A program made the position numbers and the translations under genes. Positions 55,476 to 64,000 of a DNA stretch of 64,000 nucleotides are shown piece by piece. The stretch is from Lentzea aerocolonigenes. GTDB lineage: Bacteria > Actinomycetota > Actinomycetes > Mycobacteriales > Pseudonocardiaceae. The stretch lies in the NCBI RefSeq assembly GCF_000974445.1, contig NZ_BBOJ01000022.1, positions 1 to 64,000 of the forward strand, in the 5' to 3' direction. The notes below the pieces were generated by a model. It worked only from the letters and a program-made list of their open reading frames with translations, searched no databases and had not been told where the DNA came from. Each line of letters opens with the position of its first letter. The stretch's first letter is position 1.

Positions 55476-56040
55476 TCCGCTCGACCAGTTCGTCCCGGAA
55501 CGCCTGAGCCTCCTGGAGTTCCGGCTCGGAGCCGTCCGCCCGTTTCAAGGCGCCTTCGAGAATCTTCAACGCCTGGCGCTCGTCACCGCGCGCGTCGGCC
55601 TGCCGCGCCGCGTTCTCCATGGCCTTCGCGAGTTTGGTCTGCGCCTCGGGTTCCGGGGCGGCCTTGTTGATCCGGATCCAGTTGCCACCGGGATCAACCA
55701 CGCTGAACCCGGTGTACCTGTCGTTGCGCAGCCGCGGCCGGGTCATCCGCGGAATGCCGGAGATGAGCACTTTCCCGTGCACCGCCCGCATGCCCTCGGC
55801 AAAGGCCTCGTACAGCGGCCCGGTGTCCTGCACGATGACCAGGCAGGTGCCGTACGACTGCTCGGGATCGAAGTCGTCCATCCCGAAGAAGTGCAGCTGG
55901 AGGTCCTCCCGCCGCACGGCGACGTACGGGTTCGGCCGCGTCTGCCGATAGGTGACCGAGAAGCCGAGCATCTCGTAGAACGACGCGATCTCGTCGATGT
56001 CGGGACAGGGAAGGAGCGGAAAGGTGAGTTCGTTAGCCAC
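55444..56040 (-). CDS. VOC/glyoxalase-fold protein with C-terminal helical extension (paralogue 1)
   Basis: A 198-residue protein. Residues 1 to about 125 form one glyoxalase/bleomycin-resistance-like module (LTFPLLPCPDIDEIASFYEMLGFSVTYRQ, LQLHFFGMDDFDP, FSVVDPGGNWIRI). A helical tail of about 65 residues follows, with DERQALKILEGALKRA. It is a paralogue of the protein at 58059-58634. Possible metal ligands (His in LHFFG, Glu absent) suggest binding rather than catalysis. GTG 56040 is chosen because TAGCTT ends 6 nt upstream; GTG 56043 is adjacent. Confidence 0.82.
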   Translation of the reverse strand: MANELTFPLLPCPDIDEIASFYEMLGFSVTYRQTRPNPYVAVRREDLQLHFFGMDDFDPEQSYGTCLVIVQDTGPLYEAFAEGMRAVHGKVLISGIPRMTRPRLRNDRYTGFSVVDPGGNWIRINKAAPEPEAQTKLAKAMENAARQADARGDERQALKILEGALKRADGSEPELQEAQAFRDELVERIKASGPRPGA

Positions 56041-56088
56041 CACCGGAAGCTAAGCCCGCCACTGCCGAAACGACACCGAGCTATTTGC

Positions 56089-56388
56089 TCAAGCGAACAG
56101 CAGGACAACCCCGCCCAGCAACAACAACGCCGACACCGCGGCGATCGCCAACACACGACCACGCGGCGTCTGCGCGTGCTTCAACGCGATCCCCAACGGT
56201 CCGATCCCAGCCACAGCAACCCCTTTCGACGGCATGGCGACAACAGCGCGCACGGCCCCGACCGCGACCCCCAACGGCGACATGCCGAGTTCGCGCGCGC
56301 CAACAACATCCGCTTCCCACTGCTCACGCCACCGGTCGTCACCGATCACCGCCGCGGCAAACCGCACCAACAACAACGCGACTCTCAT
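56089..56388 (-). CDS. Small membrane protein coupled to a PadR regulator
   Basis: A 99-residue protein. ALLLVRFAAAVIGDDRWREQWEAD opens it, a middle hydrophobic stretch follows, and one clear membrane helix ends the chain (VLAIAAVSALLLLGGVVLLFA). ATG 56388 overlaps the PadR stop as ATGA, so the two are co-expressed. Small membrane partners of PadR are common in actinobacteria, some likened to anti-sigma or ABC accessory proteins; the function is unknown. Confidence 0.75.
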   Translation of the reverse strand: MRVALLLVRFAAAVIGDDRWREQWEADVVGARELGMSPLGVAVGAVRAVVAMPSKGVAVAGIGPLGIALKHAQTPRGRVLAIAAVSALLLLGGVVLLFA

Positions 56389-56690
56389 TGCGCCGTCCTC
56401 GGCACCAGTCGCGGCGCCGGAGCAGCCCGGGCCACGACCTTGCGCGCCTCCGCGGCACCCTCGGCCGTCAGCCGGTACATCCGCCTGCGGGGTCCGCGCC
56501 GTTCGGCGTCGTCCTCCCAGGCCGAGGTGACCCAGCCGGCGCGTTCGAGGCGGTCCAGCAACGGGTAGACGCTGCCCGACGGCCTGCCGGTCAACTTGAT
56601 GATCTCCAGGCCCCACCGCGGTTCTTCAGCGCCCAGCAGCACTTCGAGCACGTCGACCGTGGCCTTGCCGATGCGTTGCAGTGGCTCCAC
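56385..56690 (-). CDS. PadR-family regulator
   Basis: A 101-residue winged-helix protein with only the N-terminal PadR domain (short subfamily 2). LEVLLGAEEPRWGLEIIKLTGRPSGSVYPLLDRLERAGWVTS (given as region 15-56) is the DNA-binding core, then the wing RRGPRRRMYRLTAEG. GTG 56690 lies 7 nt after TAGTAT (56703-56698) on its strand, so it is probably leaderless. A palindrome just upstream overlaps that -10 box, fitting autorepression. Confidence 0.88.
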   Translation of the reverse strand: MEPLQRIGKATVDVLEVLLGAEEPRWGLEIIKLTGRPSGSVYPLLDRLERAGWVTSAWEDDAERRGPRRRMYRLTAEGAAEARKVVARAAPAPRLVPRTAQ

Positions 56691-56700
56691 GCCACCAATA

Positions 56701-56712
56701 CTACCTATGTAG
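56701..56712 (-). promoter_or_regulatory. PadR operator-like palindrome
   Basis: CTAC-CTAT-GTAG is an inverted repeat overlapping the -10 box (56698-56703) of the PadR gene. Its site suits autorepression. It also touches the 3' end of the HxlR gene. Confidence 0.45.
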
Positions 56713-56713
56713 A

Positions 56714-57070
56714 TTAAGCCCTGGCAACGTCGACCTTCTCGGCCCCGATCCGCCGCATGCGTTCGGTGCCCCACGCTCCCAACGCGGCGAGCGAGGCGTT
56801 GAGCGAGACCCCGTGCTCCGTCAGGGAGTACTCGACCTTCGGCGGCACCTCGGCGAACACCTCGCGGTGCACCAGGCCGTCCTCCTCCATCTCCCGCAGG
56901 TGCTGGCTCAGCATCTTCTCGGTGACACCCGGCAGACCGCGCCGCAGCTCGGCGAACCGGCGGGTGCCGTGGTGCTGCAACTCCCAGAGGATCAACGACT
57001 TCCACTTGCCGGAGACCACGTCCATCGCGGCATCGATGCCGCAGATGTAGGGACCACGCCGTGCTGCCAC
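56714..57070 (-). CDS. HxlR-family regulator
   Basis: A 118-residue winged-helix protein. CGIDAAMDVVSGKWKSLILW (about 11-30) has the single Cys often used for redox or aldehyde sensing. FAELRRGLPGVTEKMLSQHLREMEEDGLV is the recognition region and PPKVEYSLTEHG the wing. GTG 57070 is preceded by GGGGG. It diverges from the imine-reductase-like gene, which it probably controls. Confidence 0.88.
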   Translation of the reverse strand: MAARRGPYICGIDAAMDVVSGKWKSLILWELQHHGTRRFAELRRGLPGVTEKMLSQHLREMEEDGLVHREVFAEVPPKVEYSLTEHGVSLNASLAALGAWGTERMRRIGAEKVDVARA

Positions 57071-57186
57071 TCGAACCCCCAACGCTTACTTTTCAGTGAG
57101 TACCCCACTATTTAGTCAGTTCTTCTCAACGCCGGCGGTGCCGGAGAGGATTCCACCGAACCACGATCACAGGGGGAATCCGAAAA

Positions 57187-58062
57187 ATGACTGCACACAA
57201 CAACGTTCACGTGAGTGTTCTCGGACTGGGAGCGATGGGCAGCGCCCTCGCTGCCGCGCTGATCGAGGCGGGTCACCCGACGACGGTCTGGAACCGGTCA
57301 CCGGGCAAGGCCGACGGCCTCGTCGCACAGGGCGCCGCAGCCGCGGCCACGGCCCGCGACGCGGTCCTGAACGGCCAGGTGGTGATCGCCTGCCTGCTCG
57401 ACCACGCGTCGGTGCACGAGGTGCTCGACCCGCTCACCGACGAGCTCGCCGGACGAGTCCTGATCAACGTCACCACGACGACACCGGCCCAGGCACGGCA
57501 GTCGGCCGCGTGGGCGGATCGCGCCGGGACCGCGTACCTGGACGGCGGCATCATGGCCGTACCGCACATGATCGGCCGGCCGGAGTCGTCGATCCTCTAC
57601 AGCGGATCCGCCGAGGTGTTCCACGAGTACAAGCCGTTGCTCGACCTGTGGGGAACCAGCACCTACTTCGGTGAGGACGCCGGACTGGCCTCGCTGTACG
57701 ACCTCGCCCTGCTCTCCGGCATGTACGTCATGTTCGCGGGGTTCCTGCACGGCGCCGCCATGGTCGCGCCGGCGGGCATCACGGCGACCGAGTTCGCCGC
57801 GGCGGCAGCACCCTGGCTGACCGCCATGACCGGCGGCTTCCACGGGTTCGCCCAGGTCGTCGACGGCGGCGACTACACCGTGCCAGGGCAGCAGAGCCTC
57901 GAGTTCTCCGACCTCACCGACATCGTGACCGCCAGTGCCGACCAGGGCGTCAGCACCGAGGTGATCGACGTGGTCCAGCGGCTCATCCAGCGGCAGATCG
58001 ACGCGGGCCGTGGAAAAGAGGGGTTCGCCAGGATCTTCGAGAGCATCAGGCACCCGGCCTAG
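57187..58062 (+). CDS. NAD(P)-binding oxidoreductase, imine reductase-like
   Basis: A 291-residue protein of the beta-hydroxyacid dehydrogenase superfamily. The NADPH site is VLGLGAMGSALAAALIEAGH (8-27), with NRSPGKA after the second strand marking NADPH preference. The usual catalytic Lys of hydroxyacid dehydrogenases is absent; ASLYDLALLSGMY near 165-177 has the Asp seen at the catalytic place in imine reductases. The natural substrate is unknown. ATG 57187 follows AGGGGGA. It diverges from the HxlR gene; the 116-bp gap holds AT-rich repeats (CAGTGAGTACCCCACT near 57091) as candidate operator. Confidence 0.82.
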   Translation: MTAHNNVHVSVLGLGAMGSALAAALIEAGHPTTVWNRSPGKADGLVAQGAAAAATARDAVLNGQVVIACLLDHASVHEVLDPLTDELAGRVLINVTTTTPAQARQSAAWADRAGTAYLDGGIMAVPHMIGRPESSILYSGSAEVFHEYKPLLDLWGTSTYFGEDAGLASLYDLALLSGMYVMFAGFLHGAAMVAPAGITATEFAAAAAPWLTAMTGGFHGFAQVVDGGDYTVPGQQSLEFSDLTDIVTASADQGVSTEVIDVVQRLIQRQIDAGRGKEGFARIFESIRHPA

Positions 58063-58634
58063 GAACGCAGTCCCAGCCGTTCAAGCAGTTCGTCCCGGAA
58101 CTCCAGCGCTGTGGCCCGTTCCTCCTCCGAGGCGTGGACTTCCCGCACCAACGCCCGTTCGAGGATCTTCAACGCCTGCCGCTCCGCCGCGTGCGACCCC
58201 GCCAGCATCTCCGCGTTGTGCAACGCCCGCGTCAGACCGTTGGACGAGCGCGGCTCCTGCTCCCGCACCGCCGACATCACCCGGATCCAGTTGCCACCGG
58301 GATCGACGACCAGGAACCCGTCGCGGCGCGGCCTGGTCATCCGCGGCAGGCCCGACACCAGCACCTGTCCGTAGACCGCGCGCATGCCGTGCGCGAACGC
58401 CTCGTACAGCTCGCGCGGGTCCTCCACCTGGATCAGGCACGAGCTGTACGACCGTTCGGGCTCGTAGCCCGGGATGCCGAAGAAGTGGAGGTTGATCTCC
58501 TCGCGCCGCACCGAGAGGTACGCGTTCGGCCGGTACTGGCGATACGTGATGGTGAAGCCGAGCATCACGTAGAACTCGGCGACCTCGTCGATGGAGGCGC
58601 ACGGCAACAGCGGGATCGTCACCTCGTTGGCCAC
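58059..58634 (-). CDS. VOC/glyoxalase-fold protein with C-terminal helical extension (paralogue 2)
   Basis: A 191-residue paralogue of the protein at 55444-56040, sharing VTIPLLPCASIDEVAEFYVMLGF, TYRQ, LHFFG, RMTRPR and VVDPGGNWIRV. The tail has AERQALKILERAL, also shared. The pairing of a VOC module with this tail is therefore conserved, not accidental. GTG 58634 lies 6 nt after TAGCGT (58646-58641), so it is probably leaderless. The stop overlaps the imine-reductase-like gene by 4 bases. Confidence 0.82.
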   Translation of the reverse strand: MANEVTIPLLPCASIDEVAEFYVMLGFTITYRQYRPNAYLSVRREEINLHFFGIPGYEPERSYSSCLIQVEDPRELYEAFAHGMRAVYGQVLVSGLPRMTRPRRDGFLVVDPGGNWIRVMSAVREQEPRSSNGLTRALHNAEMLAGSHAAERQALKILERALVREVHASEEERATALEFRDELLERLGLRS

Positions 58635-58656
58635 CCCGCCACGCTAGTGCTACAGA

Positions 58657-60054
58657 TCAGCCGTCGACCAGCAATCCACGTAACGGTCCTTGCAACCTTC
58701 CGGCGCGCCGGGACACGCCGGGCAGCTCCGTCACCCGTGACGATCCCGTCAGGGCCGGGCGCCACTGCTCGTCCACCACGACGTGCGCCGGGCCGGAGAC
58801 CTCGTCGACCGACAGCCCGAGGTGTTCGGACCACAGCTTCAGCCTGGTCCGCCGCACGACGTCCGGGTCGTCGGTCACGACGTTGAGCTCCGTGTCGTTG
58901 AACAACGAGTGCTCGTTCAGGTTGGCCGACCCGACCGAGAGCCAGTTGTCGTCCACAATGGACAGCTTGGCGTGCACGTACACCGGGCCGGGGTCGTCGC
59001 CGTGCGACACCAGGGTCGCCGCGATCAGACGTCTGTTGCCGTCGTCGGCGTCCAGGAGCCGGCCGAGCTGGCCGCGGGTGGTGTCGGCGCCGTTGCTGGG
59101 CTTCTTCGGCAGCACCAGCACCATCCGGAAGTCCGGTGACGGTGGGCGCCGCAGCTTCTCCAGCAGCACCTCGGTGATCTCGGGCGACCACAGGAACTGG
59201 TTCTCCAGGTACACCAGCGACTCCGCCGACCGCAGCGCCCGCAGGTACGAGTCGAGCAGGCTGAAGTCGCCGTGCGGCGCGAAGTCGTAGGTCTTCTCCG
59301 GGATCGTCCGCACGACCTGCACGGACGACGACCCGGCCTCCGGCGGCACCTCCGGGGCGGGCAGCGTCTCCCCCGCGATCTCCAGCCACCGCGCGGCGAA
59401 GTGGGCGGCCACCTCCGCCACGGCGGGGCCCTCGATGCGGGCGATGTGGTCGTGCCAGCCCAGGTCGCGCGGCGGGTGCTTCGGCGAGTCGTGCCGGTCG
59501 CCCTCCACCGCGGTCATGTCGAGGCCGCCGACGAACGCCACGTCGTCGACGATCACGATCTTCTCGTGGTGGCAGTGCAACGTTCGTTCGCGGGCATCGA
59601 GTTCGCACCGGACCGCGCCGCACTCCAGAAAGGCCTTCTGCGCCGCCGCCGCCCGCTTGCGCGTCGGCTCGAAGAACGGGATCGGCGGGCCAGCCCACAG
59701 CAGCACGCGCACCGGGACCCGTTCCGCGGCGGACGACAGCAGCTCGCGCAGCTGCGGCGCGCCCGGTTCACGGGTCAGCTTGAAGTCCGGCGACGCGTGC
59801 CAGTTCGCGATGTGGACGTACTTCTGCGCCTTCTCGATCGCCTCGGCGATGACGGGGAACGCCGAGGCGCCGTCGATCAGAACCTCGATCGAGTTGCCGT
59901 GCTGCACGGGTCGGCGCGGGGTGAACCACCCCGCGCCGTCACCGTCGAGCACCTCTCCCCACCCCAGGCGGCGCAGTCTTCGCCCGTGGTGAGAGCACAA
60001 CAGGTTCTCCAGCCCGTCGCCGAGCCGTGCGTCGAGAACGTCGAGGAAGCCCAC
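58657..60054 (-). CDS. Phospholipase D-like (cardiolipin synthase-type) protein
   Basis: A 465-residue protein with two HKD motifs, His163-Lys165-Asp170 (HHEKIVIVDD) and His361-Lys363-Asp368 (HAKLSIVDD), each followed by conserved GSANLNEHS or FVGGLDM sequence. This is the two-domain layout of PLD and cardiolipin synthases. No membrane helices are seen, so it could act on the membrane surface or be secreted by another path; phospholipid transphosphatidylation or hydrolysis is likely. The GTG start at 60054 is the first suitable codon. Confidence 0.88.
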   Translation of the reverse strand: MGFLDVLDARLGDGLENLLCSHHGRRLRRLGWGEVLDGDGAGWFTPRRPVQHGNSIEVLIDGASAFPVIAEAIEKAQKYVHIANWHASPDFKLTREPGAPQLRELLSSAAERVPVRVLLWAGPPIPFFEPTRKRAAAAQKAFLECGAVRCELDARERTLHCHHEKIVIVDDVAFVGGLDMTAVEGDRHDSPKHPPRDLGWHDHIARIEGPAVAEVAAHFAARWLEIAGETLPAPEVPPEAGSSSVQVVRTIPEKTYDFAPHGDFSLLDSYLRALRSAESLVYLENQFLWSPEITEVLLEKLRRPPSPDFRMVLVLPKKPSNGADTTRGQLGRLLDADDGNRRLIAATLVSHGDDPGPVYVHAKLSIVDDNWLSVGSANLNEHSLFNDTELNVVTDDPDVVRRTRLKLWSEHLGLSVDEVSGPAHVVVDEQWRPALTGSSRVTELPGVSRRAGRLQGPLRGLLVDG

Positions 60055-60085
60055 GAGGAGTGGATTTACCCGAATTGCCCGCGTT

Positions 60086-63850
<3,765 letters not shown>

Positions 63851-63985
63851 GGTGCCTCCAGGCCTTGGTGGGACCAGTTCGTTCGGGAAACTCCCCGGGA
63901 TATTAGACGGAGCCGATCAGCTCCATTCGGGTGGGCCATGGCCGGTGGCCAGCGGCGTAGCGCACGTCACACGTATCCTGCCGCC

Positions 63986-64000
63986 GTGCTCCGATTGGTC
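63986..64000 (+). CDS. Start of an unknown divergent gene, partial
   Basis: GTG at 63986 lies 6 nt after TATCCT (63974-63979), the leaderless pattern of this genome. Only MLRLV is visible. In M. tuberculosis the gene divergent from ctaD is fecB, an iron-siderophore binding lipoprotein, so that is one guess. Confidence 0.35.

Overview
The window looks like chromosomal DNA of a high-GC actinobacterium, most likely a Pseudonocardiales member (Lentzea, Saccharothrix or Actinosynnema type). The reasons are roughly 70% GC, many GTG starts, LAxTG-type sorting signals, MurT/GatD, and blocks whose gene order matches Mycobacterium tuberculosis as I remember it: Rv1329-Rv1341 (dinG, pncB, clpS, DUF2017, P1 peptidase, mec, cysO, cysM, rhomboid, murI, Rv1339, rph, rdgB) and Rv3041-Rv3044 (serB2, ctaD). 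The genus call is an inference. At least sixteen genes have a TANNNT -10 hexamer 6-8 nt before the start codon, so they are probably transcribed as leaderless mRNAs. This spacing was used to choose several starts.

Layout. 1-766: end of an IS3-family element and a possible broken gene. 770-9882: translation and envelope genes (single-chain alpha-beta glycyl-tRNA synthetase, LytR-CpsA-Psr protein, XRE regulator, an unusual seryl-tRNA synthetase, MurT-GatD lipid II amidation pair). 9848-15826: TetR-controlled Baeyer-Villiger monooxygenase, zinc alcohol dehydrogenase, carboxylesterase, methyltransferase, sortase-type surface protein. 15839-25371: secreted glycosidases (GH95-GH27 operon, GH97), with a TetR gene, a tRNA with a UAG anticodon but a short variable arm, a 32-bp tandem repeat array and a short AfsR-like ATPase. 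25425-32546: DedA protein, UvrA-like ABC ATPase, two oxygenase-type enzymes, lipoprotein, peroxiredoxin, SMR transporter. 32557-35421: a NACHT NTPase of the bacterial NLR type, a candidate phage-defence gene. 35418-46718: the conserved Rv1329-1341-like block, interrupted by a palindromic MITE-like element and a SMP-30 lactonase gene. 46722-51899: a small exosortase locus (exosortase, GT2 glycosyltransferase, UDP-GlcNAc 2-epimerase, choice-of-anchor surface protein, and a 63-residue protein that is almost only a sorting signal). 51987-64000: bioY, a TIGR04222-like membrane protein, dinG, two VOC paralogues, PadR/HxlR regulators, an imine-reductase-like enzyme, a phospholipase D-like protein, a Pth2-like protein, serB and ctaD.

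How the genes work together. The mec-cysO-cysM genes form the sulfur-carrier-dependent cysteine pathway. PncB and PncA act together in NAD salvage. ClpS adapts N-degron substrates to Clp protease. The 47511-51899 genes plausibly make a sugar-linked surface-anchoring system in which exosortase processes the protein encoded at 48954-49718. The GH95, GH27 and GH97 enzymes suggest use of fucosylated or galactosylated polysaccharides, with GntR/DasR-like palindromic half-sites between the GH95 gene and the TetR gene.

The most unusual items are the exosortase locus with its stand-alone sorting-signal peptide, the NACHT gene with a promoter inside the upstream stop codon, the short-armed UAG tRNA, and the MITE-like element whose two ends abut the -10 boxes of two divergent genes.
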